The notes: a model not told the origin generated them from the sequence alone. A stretch of 36,282 nucleotides of DNA from ATZT02 sp964655115 (GCA_964655115.1 CAZZKM010000011.1:1-36282), one strand, 5' to 3'; shown: positions 13,795 to 21,827, counted from the first letter of the stretch. Numbers and translations are program-made.

Positions 13795-16052
13795 TATTTT
13801 TTACCTTTTGCCACTCCTGCAATTCGAGAAATTGCATAATCTCTTATTCGTGAATCTGTTAAATCAAATCCAGTTAATAAGCCACCTTCAAATCTAATCG
13901 GTTCAACTAAACGATCAGAACTTATTCCGTGCGTGTCAATGTAAGTAATTGTTAAAACTGCATCACTTGATTTAGTGCCAGAGATAACTTGATCAACAAC
14001 TTCTCTCAAAAGTTTTGCTACTTCATTAGCAGGCATTTTTTCTGGAGTTTTTGTAGCAACTTCTGGTTTTGCTTTTGGATTTTCTCCAGCTTTTAATGCT
14101 TTTATTGCTGCAGCTAAAAGGGCAGCATCAGGTGGCGCGCCATCAGGTGCAGGTCTTGGTCTTACTTTGACAATTGATCTTCTTTCATTAGGTGCTGGAA
14201 CTGCATCATCAAGTGGTTCATCAATTGGTTTGATGTCTCCAAGTTTTCTAACTAAATCATTAATTAAATATTCCAAAGGTTGAGGAACTTCAGTTGTGGA
14301 ATATTTTTTTAAAAATTCCAGAATTTTTTCAGCAGAATAACCTCTTTGCATTGCTCTTTGTAGTGAAGTTTCGGTAAATCTATAAACTTGCGCAGCACCT
14401 CGGGATTCTTGATAAGCCATAATTCTTAATTCAGAAGCAACTTCTGCCGCAGGTGGTCCTGGAATTACAGCAGTTAAATCTGCTTGCAAAACAAAATTAG
14501 AAATTGCATCTGGCAAAAGTGGTGAAATTGCTGAAACTAACATTTGATCTGGTTTAACTGCATAACCTTTTGGATCTGCTACTGCTGCTCTTGCTGCAGC
14601 AGTTCTTGCTTCAGGAGATGGCATTGTGTAACGCATTTCTCCTAAAGCTCTTCCGGTAGTGGCAAGAACTCCCAAACCTCTAATTCCAATTACATTTGCT
14701 TCTTGCAATATTGCATTTACTAAAACTTCTATTTCTTCTTTTTCTTTTCTAGGACGAAGCCAAGAAACAAATTCAATGATTGATTCAGGATCTGGTTCAG
14801 AACCAGGAGTCAATGATGACATTGCATCAAGCACCAAAGATCTAATTTCGGGCGCTAATGGTTTATCAACTTCTGGCGATAAGGCATTAATTCTTATTTC
14901 GCCAATTTTTCCAACTAAAGATGCAACTCTGGTTGTGGTTAACCAAGCTTCAGCCAAAATTGCCCAACGCTCTTCAACTTTTTTTGTTCGCCAAACATCA
15001 AATGCAGGTGTGGGTAACCAAACTTGTTCTTTTTCATCTCCTGCTGCTAACAATCCTGCAGAGTATGCAACTTCAGCTAATAGCGCTGCAATGTTTTCAT
15101 CTTCATTACAAATCTTTGAAGCAATAGTTAAATCTCTTTGGGCAAGTCCGCCATTTCTTAAAACTTGTGGAGGAGTTTCTCCCCAGTTATCAAGTAGTTC
15201 TTCAACCAATTGAACAAACTGTAAGCCAGCACCACCGGCAGCTCGATCTACTTGTTGAGGATCTCTTTGTGCTTTTGATTTAATATCTTTTTTATTTGAA
15301 AGTTCTTCAGGCAAATAATTTGGATGTCTTAACACTGTGGCAATTTCTCTTGGCAAAGTTAGAGCATCGCGAGCAGTGGCAACTAAAACTCCATGGGCCA
15401 TTAAATATTCATGACCATTTTTAGCACTAGTAATACCTGCATCTCGATTTAATTTTGAAAGTGTAATAACAGGAGGTCCCCATAAAAGTTCATCTAACAC
15501 TTTTTGAGTATCACTTGGACCTTTTTCAATTATTTGAGTTAAACGATCTTTGCTAGCTAGTGCAACTAAATCTGGTCTTTCATGAACAAAACATGGTCCA
15601 AAACCTGCAGGATGTGGTGCGACAACTTCTTTTAATACAGGAACGCATCGCATTCCATTATCTGTACCCCAAATGATTGCTAAAAGTTTTAATTTTTCTA
15701 AAGCTTCATTTATTTTTTCATTATTATTCAATACATTTTGTAAATCTTTTTTAGTAAAAACTTCATCGAGCACTGAAATTACTTCTGCTACCCCTACAGT
15801 CCATGCATCTAATCGATCAAGAACTCTTGTAACGGAAGAATTGGTTGCAGCTCTTGCTGCAAGTTTTGCCATGTCAGTTGGAACTGGATGAACTAAATCT
15901 GGTCTCTGAATGAGCATTAAACGTAAAGAGTGCTCATCTTGAATACGTAGTGCATCAACCAAAGTGCCTGGATCTTGGGCAGTTTCTTTGGAAGTTTTTT
16001 TGTCGTCTTTAGATTTAGTCGCCTTAGGGCTTGCGGCAGTTTTTGGAGACAT
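13794..16052 (-). CDS. Helicase-associated (XPB/Ssl2-like N-terminal domain) protein
   Basis: A 752-residue actinobacterial protein that regularly accompanies the XPB helicase (mycobacterial relative Rv0862c). It carries a helicase-associated domain in its C-terminal half (around AVIPGPPAAEVASELRIMAY to the SAEKILEFLKKYST segment) but no Walker A or DExH motif, so it is not itself a helicase. The N-terminus is a Lys/Ser/Thr-rich tail (about 1-28) before a region of helical, winged-helix-like repeats; a Pro/Ala-rich linker lies near residues 620-675. It may load or regulate XPB; its role is not established. The ATG at 16052 is 7 bases after a TAAACT -10-like element. Confidence 0.83.
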   Translation of the reverse strand: MSPKTAASPKATKSKDDKKTSKETAQDPGTLVDALRIQDEHSLRLMLIQRPDLVHPVPTDMAKLAARAATNSSVTRVLDRLDAWTVGVAEVISVLDEVFTKKDLQNVLNNNEKINEALEKLKLLAIIWGTDNGMRCVPVLKEVVAPHPAGFGPCFVHERPDLVALASKDRLTQIIEKGPSDTQKVLDELLWGPPVITLSKLNRDAGITSAKNGHEYLMAHGVLVATARDALTLPREIATVLRHPNYLPEELSNKKDIKSKAQRDPQQVDRAAGGAGLQFVQLVEELLDNWGETPPQVLRNGGLAQRDLTIASKICNEDENIAALLAEVAYSAGLLAAGDEKEQVWLPTPAFDVWRTKKVEERWAILAEAWLTTTRVASLVGKIGEIRINALSPEVDKPLAPEIRSLVLDAMSSLTPGSEPDPESIIEFVSWLRPRKEKEEIEVLVNAILQEANVIGIRGLGVLATTGRALGEMRYTMPSPEARTAAARAAVADPKGYAVKPDQMLVSAISPLLPDAISNFVLQADLTAVIPGPPAAEVASELRIMAYQESRGAAQVYRFTETSLQRAMQRGYSAEKILEFLKKYSTTEVPQPLEYLINDLVRKLGDIKPIDEPLDDAVPAPNERRSIVKVRPRPAPDGAPPDAALLAAAIKALKAGENPKAKPEVATKTPEKMPANEVAKLLREVVDQVISGTKSSDAVLTITYIDTHGISSDRLVEPIRFEGGLLTGFDLTDSRIRDYAISRIAGVAKGKK

Positions 16053-16059
16053 CCGGACA

Positions 16060-16065
16060 AGTTTA
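16060..16065 (-). promoter_or_regulatory. Candidate -10 element (TAAACT) for the helicase pair
   Basis: On the minus strand GGTAAACT is followed by seven bases (TGTCCGG) and the ATG. It fits TANNNT at leaderless spacing with no Shine-Dalgarno sequence. Confidence 0.45.
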
Positions 16066-16149
16066 CCGAAGTAAGTTAGAAGGGGTTTTGGCCAGCCCGT
16101 TTGTTTCTATGTTGTATACGCGGAGTTATGAGGTAGAAATCGGATTCGC

Positions 16150-16155
16150 TACCCT
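16150..16155 (+). promoter_or_regulatory. Candidate -10 element (TACCCT) for the cold-shock gene
   Basis: TACCCT fits TANNNT. Transcription would start near 16162, at the base of the stem-loop 16161-16182, giving a leader of about 56 bases before the GTG at 16218. The -35 region is weak. The actual start needs mapping. Confidence 0.35.
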
Positions 16156-16160
16156 AGAGA

Positions 16161-16182
16161 TTACGACTAAAACAGGTCGTAA
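16161..16182 (+). promoter_or_regulatory. Stem-loop in the cold-shock gene leader
   Basis: TTACGAC (16161-16167) and GTCGTAA (16176-16182) pair perfectly over 7 bp around an 8-base loop. It lies about 35 bases before the cold-shock start codon and leaves the GAGGTG ribosome binding site free. It could stabilise the mRNA 5' end, act as a temperature-sensitive element, or be a DNA operator. Confidence 0.45.
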
Positions 16183-16217
16183 AGACGAAACTACTAATTA
16201 ATTAGAGGTGATTGCTC

Positions 16218-16598
16218 GTGCCAACAGGAAAAGTTAAATGGTACGACGTGGAAAAAGGTTTCGGATTTTTAGAAACCGATGAAGGCGAAGATGTTTTCGT
16301 TCACGTAACAGCATTGCCTGATGGTGTTATTCCAAAACCTGGAACTCGTGTTGAATTTGGTGTTGCTGAAGGAAGACGTGGCACACAAGCACTGCAAGTA
16401 AAAATTTTAGAAACTCCACCAAGTTTGGCTAAAGCTGGCAGAAAAGATACAGACGATATGGCTGCCACTTTGGAAGATGTAATCAAATTGTTGGATGGTG
16501 TTTCAAATCAATTGCGCAGAGGTCGCTATCCAGATGATTCTTCTGCAAGCAAAATTGCAGCTGTCTTAAGAGCTGTTGCAAACGATTTAGACGCCTAA
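16218..16598 (+). CDS. Cold-shock protein with C-terminal extension
   Basis: 126-residue protein. Residues 1-65 are a canonical cold-shock domain: GKVKWYDVEKGFGFLET with RNP1 KGFGFL, and DVFVHVTAL as RNP2. Residues 66-126 are an extension rich in Ala, Asp and Arg, with a helical segment (MAATLEDVIKLLDGVSNQLR) and a second helix (SKIAAVLRAVANDLDA), a form seen in actinobacterial CspB-like proteins. GTG at 16218 is chosen over an in-frame TTG six bases upstream, because it has GAGGTG (16205-16210) at 7-base spacing and begins MPTGKVKWY like the family. It is divergent from the XPB pair and followed by DUF3027 after 27 bases, an association known in actinobacteria. Confidence 0.9.
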   Translation: MPTGKVKWYDVEKGFGFLETDEGEDVFVHVTALPDGVIPKPGTRVEFGVAEGRRGTQALQVKILETPPSLAKAGRKDTDDMAATLEDVIKLLDGVSNQLRRGRYPDDSSASKIAAVLRAVANDLDA

Positions 16599-16625
16599 TT
16601 AATTCGAATCGTAGAAAAATAAATC

Positions 16626-17465
16626 GTGGCAACTGCTTTAGAAAATAAATTAAATAAAGCAAAAGATTTTGCTCGCGAACAATTAGTTGAAGAAATTACT
16701 GAAGCAAGAGTTGGTGAATACTTAGGTTTTATTTCAGAAGATGAAAATGTTTTAACTCATAAATTTAAATGCGTTGATAAAGCATATGCCGGATGGTATT
16801 GGGCTGTAACACTTGCTACAAGTGCTGAAGATAGCAATGTGACAGTTTCGGAAATTGTTTTAATTCCAGGAGATGGTGCACTTCTTGCAAAAGCTTGGAT
16901 TCCTTGGGAACAAAGAGTTGAGCCAGGAGACATTGGGGTTGGCGATGTATTACCAACTCCTAAAACAGATGAAAGATTAGTTTCTGGTTATTCAGGTGTT
17001 GAGGATTTATTTGAAGAAACTTTAACTCCTCAGGGTTTTGAAATTGGATTTGCTCGAGAAAGAGTTTTATCAGTATTTGGTAAAGATCAAACTGCAGAAC
17101 GTTGGCATAGTGCAGATCGTGGACCAAACGCAGCAATTGCTGAAGCAGTAAATGAAAAGTGTTTTAGTTGCGGATTTTATGTTTCCCTTTCTGGCTCTTT
17201 AGGTCAAATGTTTGGGGTTTGTACAAATAAATTTTCAGTTGAAGATGGAAAAGTAGTTTCACTAGATCATGGCTGTGGGGGACATAGCGAAATTGTTGCA
17301 ACTCTTCATTCAATTCCAACTGGAGAAACTGTTTTGGATGATGAAAATCTTGATGATCAAATGGAAGTTGAAACTGAAGAAGAAATAGCAGACTTGGAAG
17401 TTGACGATTTAGAAACTGAGAATGATCTTATTGATGAAGCAGAGTTAGAAGAAGAATCTAACTAG
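16626..17465 (+). CDS. DUF3027 family protein with possible zinc-binding cysteines
   Basis: 279-residue actinobacterial protein of unknown function. Residues about 10-225 are the DUF3027 domain, including YAGWYWAVTLA and EIVLIPGDGALLAPAW-like core (here KAW). A probable metal site is formed by CFSC (Cys179, Cys182), Cys199 and CGGH (Cys217, His220). Residues about 229-279 are a strongly acidic Glu/Asp tail, suggesting low complexity and protein contacts. The start is GTG at 16626 with no clear Shine-Dalgarno site. It probably shares a transcript with the cold-shock gene. Its end overlaps the convergent DUF2530 gene by 8 bases. Confidence 0.85.
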   Translation: MATALENKLNKAKDFAREQLVEEITEARVGEYLGFISEDENVLTHKFKCVDKAYAGWYWAVTLATSAEDSNVTVSEIVLIPGDGALLAKAWIPWEQRVEPGDIGVGDVLPTPKTDERLVSGYSGVEDLFEETLTPQGFEIGFARERVLSVFGKDQTAERWHSADRGPNAAIAEAVNEKCFSCGFYVSLSGSLGQMFGVCTNKFSVEDGKVVSLDHGCGGHSEIVATLHSIPTGETVLDDENLDDQMEVETEEEIADLEVDDLETENDLIDEAELEEESN

Positions 17466-17691
17466 TTTTCTTTAATCTTTGTTGTCTTTTAAATAGAATT
17501 CTTAAACCTAAAATACCTAAGAAAAATCCTAAAATAGTAACTCTTAAAGCTTGATTTGAATCAACACTTCCTGTGATAGAGGGATAAAGAAAAATCACAA
17601 CACTTGCGATGAAGAAAAGAATCGTGCCTAAAGTGACTTGAAAAATTCCTGAAGTTTCAAGTGGTTTTATTTTTGGTGATTTTTTGTTCAT
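17458..17691 (-). CDS. DUF2530 family small membrane protein
   Basis: 77-residue membrane protein with two predicted helices (about 17-36 and 48-65), a Lys-rich N-terminus (MNKKSPKIKPLETSG) and a basic C-terminus (LFKRQQRLKKTS), matching DUF2530, an actinobacterial family often near DUF3027. Function is unknown. GAGG five bases before the ATG supports the start. The 3' end overlaps the DUF3027 gene by 8 bases on the opposite strand. Confidence 0.75.
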   Translation of the reverse strand: MNKKSPKIKPLETSGIFQVTLGTILFFIASVVIFLYPSITGSVDSNQALRVTILGFFLGILGLRILFKRQQRLKKTS

Positions 17692-17761
17692 TTATCCTCT
17701 ACTTTTGTAAAGATTACTCACATCTATTTAATCATTACATAACAGTTCAGAGTTGATGTGA

Positions 17762-17767
17762 GAGAAT
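17762..17767 (+). promoter_or_regulatory. Candidate -10 element (GAGAAT) for the four-helix membrane protein gene
   Basis: GAGAAT ends 8 bases before the ATG at 17776, and the segment through TAACTCAT resembles the ppc start region (AGAATTAACTCATG-like). It supports the ATG at 17776 over an upstream GTG. Confidence 0.35.
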
Positions 17768-17775
17768 TAACTCAT

Positions 17776-18123
17776 ATGAAATTTTTGTTTAAAATCGTAG
17801 GCATTGCAATTGGGGTTTGGATAACCACCATGTTGATTCCAGGAATCGAAGTAACTGGAGGATTTAAAAACTATCTAATAATTGCTTTAGTTTTAGCTCT
17901 AATAAATGCAACTTTAGGGACTTTGCTAAAAGTTTTAACATTACCCTTAGCCTTTTTAACTTTGGGATTGTCTTTATTAGTTGTTAATACCGCAATGCTG
18001 TTAGTTACGGATCGATTAACAGATTCTTTAAGTATTCAAGGATTTTGGACTGCATTTTTTGGTGCAATATTAATTGCAGTAATTTCTAGTATGTTTACTC
18101 AAATTACGAGTAAACGAATTTAA
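17776..18123 (+). CDS. Phage holin 4-like superfamily membrane protein (chromosomal)
   Basis: 115-residue protein with four predicted membrane helices (about 3-19, 28-47, 53-74 and 87-107), matching the family annotated as phage holin family 4. These proteins are common in bacterial chromosomes with no prophage, and nothing nearby is phage-like, so a lysis role is unlikely; the function is unknown. A GTG at 17758 would add six residues, but I choose the ATG because the family starts MKFL-like right at helix 1 and because a -10-like GAGAAT lies 8 bases upstream. The DEAD-box helicase follows after 14 bases. Confidence 0.8.
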   Translation: MKFLFKIVGIAIGVWITTMLIPGIEVTGGFKNYLIIALVLALINATLGTLLKVLTLPLAFLTLGLSLLVVNTAMLLVTDRLTDSLSIQGFWTAFFGAILIAVISSMFTQITSKRI

Positions 18124-18137
18124 GTAAAGAATATAAA

Positions 18138-19472
18138 TTGACATTTAATAAATTAGGTGTAAATCCTGCGCTAGTTAAAACTTTAAACAAAATGGAAATT
18201 ATCGAACCTTTTCCAATTCAAGTTAAAGCGTTACCTGATGCAATTAATGGAAAAGATGTACTGGGTAGAGGCCAAACTGGATCGGGAAAAACATTAGCTT
18301 TTGGTTTAGCAGTCTTAACAAAACTTGCAAATAGAAAAGCTAGAGCACATCATCCTTTAGCAATTATTTTGTCTCCCACTAGAGAATTAGCGATGCAAAT
18401 AAATGATGTAATTAATTCTTTAGCACCTTCGGTGCATTTAAGTTCAAGACTCGTAGCAGGTGGAATGCCATACGGTGCACAAATTCAAGCTTTAAGAAAA
18501 GCAGTACCGATTTTGGTTTCAACTCCAGGAAGATTGATGGATCTTATGGAAAAAAAACATGTTGTTCTAGATGAAGTTGAAATTGTGGTTCTGGATGAAG
18601 CAGATCAAATGGCTGACATGGGTTTTTTACCCGATATGAAAGCAATTTTAGATGCGTGTAAAAAGAAAGGCCAAAGATTACTATTTTCTGCAACATTAGA
18701 TAGAGATGTTGATGTTTTAGTAAAAAAATATTTACATAACCCAGTTGTTCACTCAGTAGATTCAGATAAAGCAAGTGTTTCCACAATGTCTCATCATGTA
18801 TTAGTTATTCATCCAAATGATAAAGACGAGATTGTGGCAAATATTGCAGCTCGTGATGGTAAAACAATTATGTTTGTTAAAACTCAACATGGAGCAGATA
18901 AATTATCAACTCGTTTAGCCGCTCAAGGAATTGCAGTTGGATCTTTACATGGTGGAAAATCACAATCTGTGAGAACTAAAACTTTGGCTAAATTTAAATC
19001 TGGTCAACTAAATACATTAGTTGCAACTGATGTGGCAGCTAGAGGAATTCACGTTGAAGATATTTCTTTAGTAGTTCACATAGATCCTCCACAAAAAGCA
19101 AAAGATTATTTGCATCGTGCAGGAAGAACTGCAAGAGCTGGAGAATCTGGGTTGGTAGTTACTTTATGTAATTTGAAACAACAAAACACAATTAGAAAAT
19201 TAATGACCCATGTAGGAATTAATCCTAAATTTGTCAGAATTAAACCAACAAGTCCTGAATTAAGAGAAATTACAGGTGCTAAAAAACCAAGTGGCGTTGC
19301 TTGGGTCGCCCCAGTTGAACAACATAAAGATAAAGAGAAAAGTTTCAATAGAGATAGAGATAGAAATAAAAATAGAAATCGAAGCAGAGGAAGAAATCAA
19401 AGTAGAGGTAGAAAAAATAGATTTAATGATAAAAACAAGAAAAGAAAGAATTTTAGAAGTAATTCAAACTAG
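18138..19472 (+). CDS. DEAD-box ATP-dependent RNA helicase
   Basis: Superfamily 2 RNA helicase of 444 residues, probably for ribosome assembly or mRNA turnover. The order is Q motif (EPFPIQ), Walker A GQTGSGKT (45-52), PTRELA (80-85), STPGRL, DEAD (153-156), SAT, and lobe 2 with VATDVAARGIHVED and HRAGRTARAG (motif VI). Residues about 400-444 are a low-complexity basic tail of Arg, Lys, Asn, Asp and Ser typical of RhlE/CsdA-like helicases. The start is TTG at 18138, giving MTFNKLGVNPALVKTL as in relatives; the next Met would remove most of the Q-motif region. The last 20 bases overlap the LysE gene on the other strand. Confidence 0.9.
   Translation: MTFNKLGVNPALVKTLNKMEIIEPFPIQVKALPDAINGKDVLGRGQTGSGKTLAFGLAVLTKLANRKARAHHPLAIILSPTRELAMQINDVINSLAPSVHLSSRLVAGGMPYGAQIQALRKAVPILVSTPGRLMDLMEKKHVVLDEVEIVVLDEADQMADMGFLPDMKAILDACKKKGQRLLFSATLDRDVDVLVKKYLHNPVVHSVDSDKASVSTMSHHVLVIHPNDKDEIVANIAARDGKTIMFVKTQHGADKLSTRLAAQGIAVGSLHGGKSQSVRTKTLAKFKSGQLNTLVATDVAARGIHVEDISLVVHIDPPQKAKDYLHRAGRTARAGESGLVVTLCNLKQQNTIRKLMTHVGINPKFVRIKPTSPELREITGAKKPSGVAWVAPVEQHKDKEKSFNRDRDRNKNRNRSRGRNQSRGRKNRFNDKNKKRKNFRSNSN
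19347..19380 (+). repeat. Degenerate hexamer repeat inside the helicase tail
   Basis: About five copies of a drifting six-base unit (AGATAG, AAATAA, AAATAG) encode alternating Arg with Asp, Asn or Lys. Such a tract can expand or contract in frame and change tail length. Confidence 0.55.
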
Positions 19473-20073
19473 AGCGAATTAATTCAATTCCCAGCACTAA
19501 AAGTAATATTGAAGCAATTCTTACCAATAACTTATATAACCAAGATGGCATTTTATTCCTTGATGAACCAATTCCCAGAGCAAGTAAAACTTTACTTCCA
19601 ATAAGTAATAAATAAAAACCAAGTAGAAAACCTGCAGCATCAATGAGACTTTGATTCCACCCATTAATTAGTAAAGTTCCACCTGCCGTCATCCAAAATA
19701 ACCAAGCAGATGGATTTATAAAATTAGTTAAAATTGCTTTAAATAACGTAGTTTTTGTTGAGCCGATAGATTTATCTTTATTTATAAAATCTTGTGGGTT
19801 ATTTTTTCCAGCTACCCACGATTCATAAGCAAAATAAAATAAAACAATTGCACCAACAATGCTTAGAAATCCTAAAGCTGAGTTATTGATTTGTCGCAAA
19901 ATAAAAAGCGACAACACAATTATGGGTAAATCAGTAATTAATGGAGATAGTGCGACTCTTAATCCATGAGATGTTCCACCTCTTAATGAAGCAGAAATAA
20001 CCAAGGCCAACAATGGACCAGGAGCTAAACCCACTCCTAGTCCAAGAAGTAAACCTTGAATTAAATATTCCAT
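19453..20073 (-). CDS. LysE/RhtB-family amino-acid exporter
   Basis: 206-residue inner-membrane exporter with six predicted helices. The N-terminal LGLGVGLAPGPLLALVISASLRGG is the family's signature (here GLAPGPLLA), and FINPSAWLFWMTAGG in the middle matches the helix IV region (NP then aromatic). Substrates in the family are basic or hydrophobic amino acids; the one used here cannot be read. The ATG lies 4 bases after the MFS stop, so the two exporters form an operon. The last 20 bases overlap the DEAD-box helicase gene. Confidence 0.85.
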   Translation of the reverse strand: MEYLIQGLLLGLGVGLAPGPLLALVISASLRGGTSHGLRVALSPLITDLPIIVLSLFILRQINNSALGFLSIVGAIVLFYFAYESWVAGKNNPQDFINKDKSIGSTKTTLFKAILTNFINPSAWLFWMTAGGTLLINGWNQSLIDAAGFLLGFYLLLIGSKVLLALGIGSSRNKMPSWLYKLLVRIASILLLVLGIELIRSSLNYF

Positions 20074-20077
20074 TTAA

Positions 20078-21703
20078 TTAATGTGTTACTGGAGCAGAGC
20101 CTTCTCGTTCACTTAATTTATTGTTAGGCGTTAGGAAAGCAAAAATTATTGAAGCAGAAACAACAATTGCTCCAATTAAAAATACATGTGACATTGAATT
20201 TGCAAATCCTTCCAAAATCGGATGAATTAAAGTTCTGTTAGCAGAAGCTAGCCAGGATGTGTCATCAAATGTTGCTTGACCTGTTTGCAAAGCTTGTAAC
20301 TGTTGCATAGTTGAAGCATTGTTTGGATCCATTAGTGCTTTTTGATATTCAGGATTTGTTACTGAATTTTGAAATGCAGTTTGAGTCTCATTGCCAACTC
20401 TTCCAAACAAAATTGAGATAAATGCAGCTGTTCCAATGGTTGCTCCCATTTGTCTGAATAAAGTAACAGATGAAGTAGCAACACCTAAATCTTTTTTGGC
20501 TACTGCATTTTGCACTGCAATGACCGTTGGTTGCAAAACATGTCCAAGTCCTACTCCAAATAAGTAAGACAAAATTGCAATCCACCAGTACTTAGTGTCT
20601 GCATTAAATGTAGTCATCAAGAAAAGCGTGATTGTTAAAATAATGGTTCCAATTACTGGAAATATTTTATATTTTCCGGTCTTTGAAATTACTCTTCCAG
20701 AGATTATGGAACCTGTCATAATTCCAAGTGTTAATGGAAGTAGTTCAAGTCCTGCTTTTGTTGGAGATGAACCACCAACAATCTGTAAGTACAGCGGAAG
20801 CATGGCAAGTCCGCCAAACATTCCAGCACCAGTAATTAATCCCACGATTGATACTAAAGAAAAAGTTTTATCTTTAAATAGTCTTAAAGGTAAAATTGCT
20901 TCATCTTTCATTTTATTTTCAAAAATTAAAAATAAAATTAAACTAATGATTCCAATTGCATAACAAGTTATTGATTCAACACTTGTCCAACCCCAAATTC
21001 TTCCTTCTTGTGCAACTAAGAGCAAGGGAATTAAACCAACAGTCAAAGAAATTGCCCCAAACCAATCAAGTGAATGATTTACTTTTTGAAAATTTGGAAT
21101 ATGCAAAGTTCTTCCCACAATAAATAAAGCAAGCAAACCAATAGGCACGTTTACTAAAAATACCCAACGCCAACCAGTAATTCCGATGATTGAATTTTGT
21201 CCTGCAAAAAATCCACCAATTACTGGACCCAAAACACTTGATGAACCAAACACGGCAATGAAATATCCCTGATATTTAGAACGTTCTCTTGGTGGAACTA
21301 TGTCACCAATAATTGCTAGAGCAAGTGTGAATAAACCTCCAGCACCTAAACCTTGAATTGCTCGATAAATAGCCAAGTTATACATAGAAGTTGCAAAAGC
21401 ACTTAATGCAGAACCAATAATAAATATAGAAATTGCCCAAATAAAAAGTGGTTTTCTACCGAAGATGTCACTTAATTTTCCATATAAAGGTGTAGTAATT
21501 GTTGAAGTAATTAAATATGCAGTAGTGGCCCAAGCTTGAAGAGAAAGTCCATTTAAATCATCTCCAATAGTTTTAATTGCAGTAGCAACAATAGTTTGAT
21601 CAAGTGCAGCTAAAAATAAACCTGACATTAAGCCAACAAGAATTGGAACTATTTCTTTATGATTTAGATAGGTAGTTTCTGATTTTGCTGTATTTTCATT
21701 CAT
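20078..21703 (-). CDS. MFS drug exporter, DHA2 (EmrB/QacA) type
   Basis: 541-residue 14-helix proton-linked exporter. Helix 1 carries the DHA2 motif LDQTIVATA, followed by the loop motif GKLSDIFGRKPLF (motif A) and the Gly/Pro-rich helix 5 motif (SSVLGPVIGGFFAG, motif C). The later half has a shorter, more soluble loop (around TAFQNSVTNPEYQKALMDPN) and a last helix before a polar tail. Substrates are probably hydrophobic drugs or dyes; no regulator such as TetR or MarR lies next to it. It is the first gene of a two-gene unit with the LysE exporter. Confidence 0.9.
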   Translation of the reverse strand: MNENTAKSETTYLNHKEIVPILVGLMSGLFLAALDQTIVATAIKTIGDDLNGLSLQAWATTAYLITSTITTPLYGKLSDIFGRKPLFIWAISIFIIGSALSAFATSMYNLAIYRAIQGLGAGGLFTLALAIIGDIVPPRERSKYQGYFIAVFGSSSVLGPVIGGFFAGQNSIIGITGWRWVFLVNVPIGLLALFIVGRTLHIPNFQKVNHSLDWFGAISLTVGLIPLLLVAQEGRIWGWTSVESITCYAIGIISLILFLIFENKMKDEAILPLRLFKDKTFSLVSIVGLITGAGMFGGLAMLPLYLQIVGGSSPTKAGLELLPLTLGIMTGSIISGRVISKTGKYKIFPVIGTIILTITLFLMTTFNADTKYWWIAILSYLFGVGLGHVLQPTVIAVQNAVAKKDLGVATSSVTLFRQMGATIGTAAFISILFGRVGNETQTAFQNSVTNPEYQKALMDPNNASTMQQLQALQTGQATFDDTSWLASANRTLIHPILEGFANSMSHVFLIGAIVVSASIIFAFLTPNNKLSEREGSAPVTH

Positions 21704-21815
21704 GTATGTAATTCATCTCTCTTCTTTAATGTTCAACGCGACCCCATAATTCTAGTGAATCAACCTTAAAGAGCCTTACAAGTGCTTCAGGAACACGCTA
21801 GAAACTAAGTTGAAT

Positions 21816-21821
21816 TATTAT
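21816..21821 (+). promoter_or_regulatory. -10 element (TATTAT) for dacB, leaderless spacing
   Basis: TATTAT is followed by six bases (TACAAC) and the ATG at 21828, the same spacing as ppc. There is no Shine-Dalgarno sequence. This supports 21828 over an in-frame TTG at 21810. Confidence 0.55.
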
Positions 21822-21827
21822 TACAAC

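Noticed and set aside
14659..15213. Long open frame on the plus strand (184 codons) opposite the helicase-associated gene
   Set aside because: It mirrors a well-supported coding gene, its product is Ser/Thr/Pro-rich low complexity with no known motif, and it has no ribosome binding site or promoter.
16212..16217. Upstream TTG start for the cold-shock protein
   Set aside because: The GTG at 16218 has the correctly spaced GAGGTG site and gives the family N-terminus; the TTG lies almost on that site.
17776..18123. Prophage remnant suggested by the holin-like protein
   Set aside because: No integrase, capsid, lysin or attachment repeat is nearby, and this membrane family is common in ordinary chromosomes.
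21810..21827. Upstream TTG start for dacB
   Set aside because: It would overlap the -10-like TATTAT and add a polar Tyr/Asn stretch before the signal peptide.
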